Positions 43,819-52,383 of a DNA stretch of 64,000 nucleotides are shown one piece after another (position 1 is the first letter of the stretch; every line of letters begins with the position of its first letter). The position numbers and the translations under genes are program-made. Below the pieces are notes generated by a model. That model was not told where the DNA came from, searched no databases, and was given only the letters and a program-made list of their open reading frames with translations. The stretch lies in assembly GCA_965243715.1 (NCBI GenBank), contig CBDEVU010000017.1:496001-560000 (forward strand), given 5' to 3'. This DNA comes from UBA11606 sp965243715 (lineage in GTDB: Bacteria > Actinomycetota > Acidimicrobiia > Acidimicrobiales > Aldehydirespiratoraceae).

Positions 43819-45123
43819 ATGAACAACAACTGGAAATTTGAAACTCAGCAGATCCACGCAGGTCAAGTTCCCGACTCGGCCACCAACGCCCGTGCCGTGC
43901 CGATCTACCAAACCACCTCTTTCACCTTCAACAGCACGCAACACGCCGCGGATCTCTTTGCCCTCGCTGAGATGGGCAACATCTACACCCGCATAATGAA
44001 CCCAACCCAAGCGGTCTTCGAGGCTCGGATGTCGGCCTTGGAAGGCGGCACGGAGACCGCGGTCGGCCTCCCCGGCGCACTCGCCACGTCGTCCGGGCAA
44101 GCCGCCGAAACCCTAGCGATTCTAACCTTGGCCGCTTCCGGCGATCACATCGTGGCGTCCGCCGCCCTCTACGGCGGCACCTACAACCTGTTCCACTACA
44201 CGCTTCCCAAAATGGGCATCAGCGTCACGTTCATCGACGACCCTGACGACCTCGAGGCGTGGGCCGCGGCCAGCCAACCCAACACCAAGGCCTTTTTCGG
44301 GGAGACCGTCCCGAACCCGAAGAACAACTGGATCAACATCCGCGGCATCGCCGACATCGCCCATGCGAATGGGGTTCCGCTGATCATCGACAACACCGCC
44401 GCCACGCCGTACCTCGTGCGACCGTTCGACCACGGCGCTGACATCGTTGTTCACTCGGCCACCAAGTACATCGGCGGTCACGGCACCTCGATCGGCGGTG
44501 TCATCGTCGATGGCGGGTCGTTCGACTTCGGCAACGGCAAGTTCGACAACTTCACCGATCCCGATCCGAGCTATCACGGGCTCGCCTATTGGCCTGCGCT
44601 GGGCCACGGCGCGTTCATCATCAAAGCTCGGGTCCAGATCTTGCGCGACATCGGCGCATCGACGACCCCGTTCAATTCGTTCATGTTCCTCCAAGGACTC
44701 GAAACACTGAGCCTGCGCATGGAACGCCACCTTGAGAACGCGCAAACGGTGGCCGAGTTCCTCGCCGAACGCGACGAGATCGAATCGGTTGCTTTCGCCG
44801 GTTTGCCCGACAGTCCGTGGCACGAACGGGCGAAAGAACTCACCGGTGGGAAGGGCTTCGGGGCAATACCAGCGTTCAACCTCAAGGGCGGGATCGATGC
44901 GGGCAAGAAGTTCGTGGAAGGACTCGAACTGCACAGCCACGTCGCCAATATCGGTGATGTGCGGAGTTTGGTGGTTCACCCCGCGTCAACTACCCATTCT
45001 CAGCTCAGTCCTGCGGAACAGGCCACCACCGGCGTGCATCCCGGCCTAGTCCGTCTCAGCGTCGGCATTGAACATATCAACGACATCATCGACGATCTAG
45101 AAAAGGGCTTCGCCGCGCTCTAA
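43819..45123 (+). CDS. metY: O-acetylhomoserine sulfhydrylase
   Basis: A 434-residue PLP enzyme of the Cys/Met metabolism family that makes homocysteine from O-acetylhomoserine and sulfide. It has QQIHAGQVPD, PIYQTTSFTF, IYTRIMNPTQAVFEARMSALEGG (by position ~55-77), TLFGETVPNP-like FFGETVPNPKNNW, and the cofactor lysine in VVHSATKYIGGHGTSIGG. MetY rather than MetB/MetZ is indicated by the FGETVPNP and YIGGHG details and the length. A 51-base AT-rich gap before it probably holds its promoter; AAGG lies about 8 bases before the ATG. No SAM riboswitch is possible in that space. Confidence 0.92.
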   Translation: MNNNWKFETQQIHAGQVPDSATNARAVPIYQTTSFTFNSTQHAADLFALAEMGNIYTRIMNPTQAVFEARMSALEGGTETAVGLPGALATSSGQAAETLAILTLAASGDHIVASAALYGGTYNLFHYTLPKMGISVTFIDDPDDLEAWAAASQPNTKAFFGETVPNPKNNWINIRGIADIAHANGVPLIIDNTAATPYLVRPFDHGADIVVHSATKYIGGHGTSIGGVIVDGGSFDFGNGKFDNFTDPDPSYHGLAYWPALGHGAFIIKARVQILRDIGASTTPFNSFMFLQGLETLSLRMERHLENAQTVAEFLAERDEIESVAFAGLPDSPWHERAKELTGGKGFGAIPAFNLKGGIDAGKKFVEGLELHSHVANIGDVRSLVVHPASTTHSQLSPAEQATTGVHPGLVRLSVGIEHINDIIDDLEKGFAAL

Positions 45124-45130
45124 AGGGCCG

Positions 45131-45739
45131 ATGTCAGACCCCAAAAGCCCCCTCCAACTTTCGTTCGTTCGCTCCTACGTCGATGTCGGTGCTCTGCCGC
45201 ACGTCAACGCCGAAGTAGCTTTCGTCGGCCGCAGCAATGTCGGCAAGTCATCGCTGATCAACGCGCTAGCGCAGCGCAAGAACCTAGCCAAGACCTCGAA
45301 GACGCCGGGGGCGACCCAACTCATGAACGGATTCGAGTTGGCTCCAGAACATTCGGGTCGCTGGCTGATGGATCTGCCTGGCTACGGCTTCGCCAAGGTT
45401 CCTAAGGCCGAGCAGCGCAAGTGGGCAACGATGCTGAACGGCTACATCGAGGAGCGCGAGAACCTCGTCTCGATCCTGCTCTTAGTTGACGGGGCCGTCG
45501 GGCCAACCGCGCTCGATCTTACGACGGTCACTTGGCTGGAGGCCCAGGGCCACTCGATCACCTATGTCGCGACCAAGGCCGACAAGGTTCGGCCCTCGAA
45601 GAGCCAACCGCGTCGCCGCGAGCTAACCGCCAAGCTCGATCTTGCGCCGAGAGATGTCATCTGGGTAAGCGCCAACCAGGGCACCGGGATTCCCGACCTG
45701 CGAGCCAAGATTCGACAACTCCTTGGCGCGACAAGATAG
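45131..45739 (+). CDS. engB: ribosome biogenesis GTPase EngB (YsxC/YihA)
   Basis: A 202-residue TRAFAC GTPase needed for 50S subunit assembly. G1 is AFVGRSNVGKSSLINAL, G2 region SKTPGATQLMN, G3 DLPGYGFAKVP, G4 TKAD and G5 VSANQ. The length and the GYG after the DLP are typical for EngB. It starts 7 bases after metY on the same strand and is probably cotranscribed with it. Confidence 0.95.
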   Translation: MSDPKSPLQLSFVRSYVDVGALPHVNAEVAFVGRSNVGKSSLINALAQRKNLAKTSKTPGATQLMNGFELAPEHSGRWLMDLPGYGFAKVPKAEQRKWATMLNGYIEERENLVSILLLVDGAVGPTALDLTTVTWLEAQGHSITYVATKADKVRPSKSQPRRRELTAKLDLAPRDVIWVSANQGTGIPDLRAKIRQLLGATR

Positions 45740-45766
45740 CCACGCCCTGGGTTCCTCGCGAACCGT

Positions 45767-46042
45767 TCAGGTGATGACCATCTGCGACATCAAGTTGGCC
45801 CGTTCCTCGTCGAACGTGTCGAGGTCCATCTGACCGTCGTCGTAGCGGTGTTGCAGCTTCGACATCCGTTCCATGATCTCTTCGTTGGACAGTCCAGAAC
45901 CGGGGTCTTGGCCATTTTCGAGTTCGTCATCGTCGATCGCCACCCCATCTTTGTCGAGTTTGCGCTCGCGCTTAGCCGCGGCCTTGGCCTTTTTGGCCAT
46001 ATCTCTTTGCCGTTTGGCAAAACTGGATCGTCCTGTTGCCAT
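45767..46042 (-). CDS. small conserved-looking charged protein, unknown function
   Basis: A 91-residue protein with a strongly basic N-terminal helix (SFAKRQRDMAKKAKAAAKRE) and an acidic C-terminal half with a coiled-coil-like stretch (LSNEEIMERMSKLQHRYDDG). Proteins with this basic start and acidic end occur near housekeeping genes in several bacteria; I cannot name a function. It converges on engB, 27 bases away, with a weak hairpin (GGTTC-CTCGC-GAACC, 45750-45764) between them. Confidence 0.68.
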   Translation of the reverse strand: MATGRSSFAKRQRDMAKKAKAAAKRERKLDKDGVAIDDDELENGQDPGSGLSNEEIMERMSKLQHRYDDGQMDLDTFDEERANLMSQMVIT

Positions 46043-46144
46043 AAGAATCCGCCTGAGAGGGAGTGGAAGCTGCCACCGCTTGTGACCGAGTTACTAGGCT
46101 AGCCAGTTCAAGGTCGTTTGCCGCCCGCGGGGCGGGGCCAACCG

Positions 46145-48103
46145 CTAGGTTTCGTTGGTTGGCGGTTGGAGTCGGTCGGCCATTGCTTGGGTAAATCGGT
46201 CGAGCACTATAGCCAGCAAGACAATGGCGATGCCCGCTTCGAAGCCCGTTCCTACCGCGTCGCTGCGGCGCAGGCCGCGTACCGTTTCAAGACCAAGACC
46301 ACCTCCACCGACCAAGCCGGCAATAACAACCATCGACAATACGAGCATGATCGTCTGGTTCAACGCCGCCACGAGCACCCCGCCAGATAGCGGGAGTTCG
46401 ACCTTGCGCAGCGTTTGCCGGGGGGTGGCGCCAAACACGGTGGAAGCTTCGAGCACTCTTTGGTCAACGCTCTTGAGGCCAAGCGTGGTCAACCGAATCG
46501 TTACCGGGACGGCGTAGAGAACCGAGGCGGCAATACCGGGAACCCTCCCCACGTTAAACAAGATGACAACGGGGACTAGGAGCACGAAACTCGGAATTGT
46601 CTGGAGGAAGTCGAGCACCGGACGCAGGAGAAACTCGATAAAGGGTTTGCGGGCCGCGAGGATGCCGACGGGGAGACCAATAAGTAGGCATATGCCCAAC
46701 GCCACAAGGACTTGGGCGAGAGTGTCCATCGACAACTCCCACATGCCGAGGAAGCCAATCGCGGTCAAACTGGCAAAGCCAATGGCCGCGAGTTGGGCTT
46801 TGCCTAGTTGCCATCCAACGATCGTTGCCACCCCGATCACAACCGGCCACGACAAGTCCATCGAGAGGAGTTCGCGAAGCGGGGTGACTAGGCGGATGGT
46901 GACGAAATCAGAGAACGGTCCGGTGCCGAGCCCGGTGTTGGCGATCTCAAAGAGGTTGGTCTGCGTCCAGTCGACGAGGCTGTTGATTAGACCGGCGTAG
47001 GAGAACTCAAGCCAACTGGGCGCGTAGGCCCAATCGAGCGCCCGGCCGACGACCGTAAGCCAGGCACCCAATCCGACGATAGCGGCGAGGGTCGGCCGGT
47101 TGAGTGCCCGACGGAATACGCCCGGGGCGGTCGAGAGACCCTCGGTAAAGCGGTCTAGCAGGATCGCCATGACAACGATGGCCATGCCCGCTTCGGTCGC
47201 CCGGCCAACGTCGAGATCTCGCAGCGAGCGAAGCACGATCTGCCCAAGTCCGCCCGCCCCGATGAATCCGGCGATTACCACCATCGACACGGCCAACAAG
47301 ATCGTCTGGTTCACCCCAGCCAAAATCGCCGGACGGGCGAGCGGTATCTGCACCCCGCGCAGTGTCTGGCGCGGCGTGGCGCCAAATATGTGCGCTGCTT
47401 CGACGCTCTCCGTGGGGATTTGCCGTATCCCAAGGTCGGTTAGCCGGACCACCGGCGGGAGGGCAAAGATGACTGTGGCGAGAACCGAAGGGACTCGTCC
47501 CACCCCTAGCAACAACACGAACGGTATGAGGTACACGAACGCGGGCAGGGTTTGCATCACGTCAAGAACCGATCGCAACATAAGGCGGAACCGGTCGTGC
47601 AGCGCGGCCCACAGCCCTAGTGGGATACCAATTATCAAGGCAATGACGACCGAGGCCACCGTGAGGGCGAACGTCTGCAAGAACGGATCCCACAGTCCAA
47701 CTGCTCCCACGTAGGCAATACCGACCGCGGCGGCCACTCCGGCTCGCCAACCGCGGGTTCGCCACAAGGCAAAAGCCGAGACGACAATGTGGGTGGGAAA
47801 CGGTATCCAACCTAGGAAGTCCTCGAAGGCAAGCATGAGGCTTTCGATCGTGTCCGACATTGGATCAAGGATGATGGTGAACAACCAGTGATTGGTTTGG
47901 TGAGAGATCAACCAGCCTCGGAGGTCATTGATTGGATCGGCTAGCCCCAAATTCCATGCCTCGGGAAAGCCATCGACAGAGCGAGTGACGTTGACAGCCA
48001 AGGCAAAGGTGAAAATGACTAACAGTGCCCCAAACAGTTGGCGGAGGCGGGCGGTTTCTTGGGCCGCGAGGCGCTCGGCGACGCCCGCGTTGACCGCGGT
48101 CAT
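46145..48103 (-). CDS. glycine betaine/proline ABC transporter permease, two fused permease domains
   Basis: A 652-residue membrane protein containing two complete OpuAB/ProW-type permease domains in tandem. Each has its own EAA loop, EAAHIFGATPRQTLRGVQIP in the first half and EASTVFGATPRQTLRKVELP in the second, plus the PAFVYLIPFV / PSFVLLVPVV helix. One chain can thus supply both permease halves of the transporter. It overlaps the ATPase gene (ATGA at 48100-48103); the binding protein is divergent. It imports compatible solutes under osmotic stress. Confidence 0.9.
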   Translation of the reverse strand: MTAVNAGVAERLAAQETARLRQLFGALLVIFTFALAVNVTRSVDGFPEAWNLGLADPINDLRGWLISHQTNHWLFTIILDPMSDTIESLMLAFEDFLGWIPFPTHIVVSAFALWRTRGWRAGVAAAVGIAYVGAVGLWDPFLQTFALTVASVVIALIIGIPLGLWAALHDRFRLMLRSVLDVMQTLPAFVYLIPFVLLLGVGRVPSVLATVIFALPPVVRLTDLGIRQIPTESVEAAHIFGATPRQTLRGVQIPLARPAILAGVNQTILLAVSMVVIAGFIGAGGLGQIVLRSLRDLDVGRATEAGMAIVVMAILLDRFTEGLSTAPGVFRRALNRPTLAAIVGLGAWLTVVGRALDWAYAPSWLEFSYAGLINSLVDWTQTNLFEIANTGLGTGPFSDFVTIRLVTPLRELLSMDLSWPVVIGVATIVGWQLGKAQLAAIGFASLTAIGFLGMWELSMDTLAQVLVALGICLLIGLPVGILAARKPFIEFLLRPVLDFLQTIPSFVLLVPVVILFNVGRVPGIAASVLYAVPVTIRLTTLGLKSVDQRVLEASTVFGATPRQTLRKVELPLSGGVLVAALNQTIMLVLSMVVIAGLVGGGGLGLETVRGLRRSDAVGTGFEAGIAIVLLAIVLDRFTQAMADRLQPPTNET

Positions 48104-49143
48104 GGGCCGTCGTGGTTGAGCAGGGTGATCGCCGCGGCTCTGTCAATGATCCCGAGGTCGCGCCCGGAATGATCAACTACCCGAATCGGGTCGGAGGACG
48201 AAACCAACCGCGGGAGCGCCGCTTCTAGCGTGACGTCGTCTCGCATCACTTCTCCGGCGGCCGTGCCCGTCGAGTCGGCGACAAGACAGGCCCCGAGCGT
48301 GACGACCTTGGCTTTGGCCACGTCACGCGTGAACTCGCGGACGTAGTCGGTGGCGGGCGACAGGCAGAGTTCGAGCGGCGTACCCACCTGATCGAAGCTC
48401 CCGTCTTTCATGATCGCTATTCGATCGCCCAACTTGAGGGCCTCGTCGAAGTCGTGGGTGATAAAGAGCACGGTCCGGCGGTCGTTTCGCTGGAGTTCGA
48501 TCAGTTCGTCTTGCATATCGCGTCTGATCAACGGATCGAGGGCCGAGAAGGGTTCATCGAAGAACACGACCTCCGGCTCGACCGCCAAGGCCCGCGCCAG
48601 ACCGACCCGTTGTTGCATCCCGCCACTGAGTTGGTTGGGGAAATGGTCAGCCCAATCCGCCAGACCGACCCGGTCTAGGGCATCAAGCGCAGCCGACATC
48701 CGATCCGACTTGTCGACCCCTTGGACCTCGAGTCCGTAGCCGACGTTGTCCAACACGCTGCGATGGGGGAGCAGGCCGAAGTGTTGGAAGACCATCGCAA
48801 CGCGGCCGCGGCGAACCTTTCGGAGTTCGTCGGGGCCCATGGCCAGCAACGAGGTTCCGTCTAGGTCAACCTCCCCGGCGGTCGGTTCAATCAGGCGGAC
48901 TAGGCACCGCAGCAGGGTGGACTTGCCGCTGCCGGACAGGCCCATCACGATGAATGTCTCGCCCCGTTCGACAGTGAACGAAACGTCGCGGACCGCGACG
49001 AGGCTGCCTGTCTCTTCGACGATCTCTTGACGACCCGCTCCGGCCTTGGCTAGGGCGGTCGCCGCGGCTTGATCGCCCCCGAAGACCCGCCAGAGGTTGC
49101 GCACGGCGAGAATCGGCTGCTGCGACGCCCCAGACACTTCCAT
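48100..49143 (-). CDS. proV: glycine betaine/proline ABC transporter ATP-binding protein
   Basis: A 347-residue ABC ATPase of the ProV/OpuAA type: Walker A VMGLSGSGKSTLLRCL, Q-loop VFQHFGLLPHRSVLDN, signature LSGGMQQRVGLARAL and Walker B VVFFDEPFSALDPLIRRD. The extended N-terminus with a helical insert before the ABC core and a partial CBS-like C-terminal region (around SSDPIRVVDHSGRDLGIIDR) are typical of betaine transporters, where CBS domains sense ionic strength. First gene of the unit ATPase-permease; the region before it holds a palindromic operator shared with the divergent binding-protein gene. Confidence 0.9.
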   Translation of the reverse strand: MEVSGASQQPILAVRNLWRVFGGDQAAATALAKAGAGRQEIVEETGSLVAVRDVSFTVERGETFIVMGLSGSGKSTLLRCLVRLIEPTAGEVDLDGTSLLAMGPDELRKVRRGRVAMVFQHFGLLPHRSVLDNVGYGLEVQGVDKSDRMSAALDALDRVGLADWADHFPNQLSGGMQQRVGLARALAVEPEVVFFDEPFSALDPLIRRDMQDELIELQRNDRRTVLFITHDFDEALKLGDRIAIMKDGSFDQVGTPLELCLSPATDYVREFTRDVAKAKVVTLGACLVADSTGTAAGEVMRDDVTLEAALPRLVSSSDPIRVVDHSGRDLGIIDRAAAITLLNHDGP

Positions 49144-49303
49144 GCGTCCCCCTTGAGATCGTGAAACCGTTGGTACCGACGCTAGCGTAGCCCCGCGGGG
49201 CGAGCGACGCGAGACGCCCTTCCCTAGACAGCACAGCAGTGCTACGTTTAGTGTACCGACTGGTCGGTTACTTTCGTACCGGCATGATTATGGAGGACCC
49301 GAA
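49144..49303. promoter_or_regulatory. divergent regulatory region of the betaine transporter
   Basis: 160 bases between the ATPase start (minus) and the binding-protein start (plus), holding both promoters, a perfect inverted repeat at 49255-49268 and a strong ribosome-binding site GGAGGA (49292-49297) for the binding protein. Confidence 0.6.
49255..49268. promoter_or_regulatory. candidate TetR-type operator, ACCGAC-TG-GTCGGT
   Basis: Perfect 6-base arms around a 2-base centre, 35 bases before the binding-protein start codon. ACCGAC/GTCGGT palindromes are typical sites of TetR-family repressors in actinobacteria. Which regulator binds is unknown; the only TetR gene in the window is 21 kb away. 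Confidence 0.55.
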
Positions 49304-50434
49304 ATGGATCGAACGACACACCCTTGGCGACGATGGGGCTTGATCACAAAGATCATGTCGCTCTTCGTCGTACTGGCCCTAGCCGGTGCCGCCTGCGGCG
49401 ATAGCTCCGACGACGACTCAGCCACCGACACTGGAGGCGACGCCGACGAACCAGCAGAGACCGAAGAACCAGCCGAAGAACCAGCCGACGAACCAGCCGA
49501 CGAACCAGCCGACGAACCAGCCGACGAACCAGCCGACGAACCAGCCGAAGAACCAGTCGACAGTCACGGCGAGATCGACACCATCAAGTTGGCGATTAAC
49601 CCGTGGAACGGTTCGGCGGCCAACGTGGCCGTCGCCAAGGCGCTGCTCGAGAACGAACTCGGCTACAGCGTTGAAACCACCGATCTCGACGAAAACGCTC
49701 AGTGGGCCGCCATCAACACCGGTGATCTACACGCTTCCCTCGAGGTCTGGCCCTCAGGTCACGCCCAAAACGTTGCCGACTTCATCGATGCCAGCGGCAA
49801 TGTAGTCAACGCTGGATTGCTGGGACCGGTCGGCAAGATCGGCTGGTACGTGCCCACCTACATGGTCGAACAGAACCCGGCGCTCGCAACCTGGGAAGGC
49901 TTCGCCGATCCCGATTTGGCGGGCTTGTTTGCAACCGCGGAGACCGGCGATCTCGGACAGTTCCTGGGCGGGGACCCGAGTTTCGTGCAGCACGACGAGA
50001 CCATCATCGAGAATCTCGACCTGAAGCTCGAGGTCGTGTACGCGGGATCTGAGGAAGCCATCTTGGCGTCGGTTGACTCTGCGATCAGCCGCGAGGACCC
50101 CGTCCTTGTCTACCTGTGGACTCCCCACTCGGCCCACAACGCATACGACCTGACCGAGATCCAACTCCCCGACTACAGCGATGCCTGCTACGACACCGCC
50201 GACGCTGGCGGGGTCGACTGCGACTATCCAGCCGATGATCTGTTCAAGATCGCCTGGGCTGGTCTTGAGGACGGCGCACCCGACGCCTTCACCCTTTTGT
50301 CCAACATGAACTACACCACTGCGGATCAGGTTTCGATACTGGCCAGCATCGAAACCGACGGTCTCACCGTCGACGACGCTGCCGCTCTGTGGATCGACAA
50401 CAACGACGCTACCTGGAAGACCTGGCTGCCCTAA
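49304..50434 (+). CDS. glycine betaine ABC transporter substrate-binding protein
   Basis: A 376-residue secreted, probably lipid-anchored protein: basic start, hydrophobic segment (IMSLFVVLALAGAACG) ending in a lipobox-like AAC, then an acidic linker with repeated Asp-Glu-Pro-Ala, then an OpuAC-type domain (IKLAINPWNGSAANVAVAKA, ASLEVWPSGHAQN, KIGWYVPTYMVEQNP). The OpuAC domain traps betaine-like ligands with aromatic residues. It pairs with the divergent ATPase and double permease. The ribosome-binding site GGAGGA is well placed. Confidence 0.9.
   Translation: MDRTTHPWRRWGLITKIMSLFVVLALAGAACGDSSDDDSATDTGGDADEPAETEEPAEEPADEPADEPADEPADEPADEPAEEPVDSHGEIDTIKLAINPWNGSAANVAVAKALLENELGYSVETTDLDENAQWAAINTGDLHASLEVWPSGHAQNVADFIDASGNVVNAGLLGPVGKIGWYVPTYMVEQNPALATWEGFADPDLAGLFATAETGDLGQFLGGDPSFVQHDETIIENLDLKLEVVYAGSEEAILASVDSAISREDPVLVYLWTPHSAHNAYDLTEIQLPDYSDACYDTADAGGVDCDYPADDLFKIAWAGLEDGAPDAFTLLSNMNYTTADQVSILASIETDGLTVDDAAALWIDNNDATWKTWLP
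49463..49558 (+). repeat. 12-bp tandem repeat (eight units) encoding an (D/E)EPA linker
   Basis: Units of the form GA(A/C)GAACCAGCC: two GAAGAACCAGCC, five identical GACGAACCAGCC and a last GAAGAACCAGTC. They encode the acidic stalk of the betaine-binding protein. The five identical central units point to recent slippage expansion; the frame is always kept. Confidence 0.95.
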
Positions 50435-50466
50435 AGGTAGAACTCACTGAAGTTATAACCGTAAGG

Positions 50467-50504
50467 GGGGAGCCATAGGGCGTCCACGGCGCCGGTGGCT
50501 CCCC
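50467..50504. terminator. bidirectional hairpin terminator
   Basis: A 9-bp perfect stem, GGGGAGCCA (50467-50475) with TGGCTCCCC (50496-50504), around a 20-base loop, placed between the convergent betaine-binding-protein and typA genes. There is no clear U-tract, as often in actinobacteria. Confidence 0.7.
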
Positions 50505-50505
50505 T

Positions 50506-52338
50506 CTAGCGGTCCGGGTTTTTGCTTCGCTTCAGGTTGCGGGCCCGCTCGCCAGCGGACAGCACAGTCTTGCGGACCCGAACGAACTCCGGCGTAACCT
50601 CAACACATTCATCGTCGGCAATGCTCTCTAGGGCTTGTTCGAGCGACAGTATCTTCGGCGGGGTAAGCCGGATCGTATCGTCCGATGATTGGGTGCGGAT
50701 GTTGGTCTGCTTCTTCTCCCGCACGATATTGACATCCATGTCCTCGTTGCGAGCGTTTTCACCCACCACCATGCCCTCGTAGACCCTCACACCGGGCGCG
50801 ACATAAAGAGCCGAGCGTTCCTGCAACGAGGCAATGGCGTATCCGGTGGACTCGCCTGCCCGGTCGGCCACCACGCTCCCTCTCGTGCGGGTGCGAATCT
50901 CCCCGGCCCACGGCATCCAACCTTCGAAGATGTGGTGAAGCAATCCGGTCCCACGAGTTTCGGTGAGAAACTCGGTCCGGAAGCCAATCAAGGCTCGGGC
51001 GGCAACGACATAATCGAGTCGGACCCAGCCGGTGCCATGGTTCGCCATGTCGGTCAGCTTCGCCCTGCGCGTACCAAGCAACTGCGTCACCGAACCAACG
51101 TGTTCCTCTGGCACGTCGATGGTGAGGCGCTCAGTTGGTTCGTTACGAACCCCGTCGATCTCTCGGGTGAGCACCGCGGGCTTGCCAACGGTGAGCTCGA
51201 ACCCTTCACGACGCATAGTCTCCACCAGAATCGCCAACTGCAACTCGCCGCGGCCCTGCACTTCCCAGGCGTCGGAGCGCTCGGTGGTTAAAACCCGTAT
51301 CGAGACGTTGCCGACCAATTCAGCGTCGAGGCGAGCCTTGATGAGGCGAGCGGTGAGTTTCTTGCCTTCTGCGCCGGCGAGCGGTGAGGTGTTGACCCCG
51401 ATGGTCATCGACAGCGTGGGTTCGTCAACCGTGATGGCCGGGAAAGGGCGGGGATCGGCGAGATCGGCCAGCGTGTCACCAATGGTGACCGCCTCGATCC
51501 CGGCCACGCCGATGAGTTCCCCCGGACCAGCCGACTCGACATCGACTTGATCGAGGGCTTCGGTGACGGTGAGCGTGCCCACTCGAGCGGTTTGGATGGA
51601 GCCATCTTCTCGACACCAAGAGATGGCCTCTCCCTTGCGGATCGTGCCGTGCTGAACGCGGCAAATCGCGATACGGCCGACGTACGGCGAGGCCGTAAGG
51701 TTGGTGACCCATGCTCGCATCGGATGGTTTGGGTCGTGCTGAGGCGGCGGCACCGTGTCGAGTAGAACCTGGAAGAACGGCGTGAGGTCAGAGCCGAGTT
51801 GGTCAGGGTCGAGCGTGGCCGTACCTTGCCGGGCGATCGTGTAGACGATCGGGAAGTCGATGGCCGCTTCGTCGGCGTCGAGGTCTAAGAAGAGTTCGTA
51901 AACCTCGTCAACCACGGCGGCTATTCGTGCGTCGGGTCGATCAATCTTGTTGATCACCAGCACTACCGGCAACTCAAGGGCGAGGGCTTTGCGCAGCACG
52001 AAACGGGTTTGTGGCAACGGCCCCTCCGAGGCGTCAACGAGCAGCACTACGCCGTCGACCATGGTCAACGCCCGCTCGACCTCGCCCCCAAAATCAGCAT
52101 GGCCGGGGGTGTCGACGATGTTGATCTTGAAATCGCCGTAGCGAATCGCTGTGTTCTTGGCCAGGATCGTGATGCCCTTCTCCCGTTCCAGGTCCATAGA
52201 GTCCATGACACGGTCGGTCAGTTTCGCGCCCTCTCGAAAGGCCCCTGCCTGACGAAGCAGGGCGTCGACCAGCGTTGTTTTGCCGTGGTCGACATGGGCG
52301 ATCAACGCCACGTTGCGTAAATCGTCTCGTGCTATCAC
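50506..52338 (-). CDS. typA: translational GTPase TypA/BipA
   Basis: A 610-residue translational GTPase. G1 is LIAHVDHGKTTLVDALLRQ, G2/G3 region REKGITILAKNTAI and IVDTPGHADFGGEVERAL, G4 NKIDRPDAR. The C-terminal half has the TypA-specific domain (LLHHIFEGWMPWAGEIRTRT, SALYVAPGVRVYEGMVVGE by position). TypA binds ribosomes and helps 50S assembly under stress. Length is normal. It converges on the betaine-binding gene across a hairpin. Confidence 0.96.
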   Translation of the reverse strand: MIARDDLRNVALIAHVDHGKTTLVDALLRQAGAFREGAKLTDRVMDSMDLEREKGITILAKNTAIRYGDFKINIVDTPGHADFGGEVERALTMVDGVVLLVDASEGPLPQTRFVLRKALALELPVVLVINKIDRPDARIAAVVDEVYELFLDLDADEAAIDFPIVYTIARQGTATLDPDQLGSDLTPFFQVLLDTVPPPQHDPNHPMRAWVTNLTASPYVGRIAICRVQHGTIRKGEAISWCREDGSIQTARVGTLTVTEALDQVDVESAGPGELIGVAGIEAVTIGDTLADLADPRPFPAITVDEPTLSMTIGVNTSPLAGAEGKKLTARLIKARLDAELVGNVSIRVLTTERSDAWEVQGRGELQLAILVETMRREGFELTVGKPAVLTREIDGVRNEPTERLTIDVPEEHVGSVTQLLGTRRAKLTDMANHGTGWVRLDYVVAARALIGFRTEFLTETRGTGLLHHIFEGWMPWAGEIRTRTRGSVVADRAGESTGYAIASLQERSALYVAPGVRVYEGMVVGENARNEDMDVNIVREKKQTNIRTQSSDDTIRLTPPKILSLEQALESIADDECVEVTPEFVRVRKTVLSAGERARNLKRSKNPDR

Positions 52339-52383
52339 CGGCCGAAGGCTACCGAGATCGGCGGGCGATTCGCCCCCGACTTC

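Noticed and set aside
44122..44979. Minus-strand open frame of about 285 codons
   Set aside because: Antisense to metY and without recognisable sequence.
45750..45764. Hairpin between engB and the small charged-protein gene as a terminator
   Set aside because: Only a 5-bp stem and no T-tract; too weak to call, although the convergent position would suit a terminator.
49463..49558. Possible CRISPR-like array of short repeats
   Set aside because: Repeats are contiguous 12-mers without spacers and encode a protein linker.
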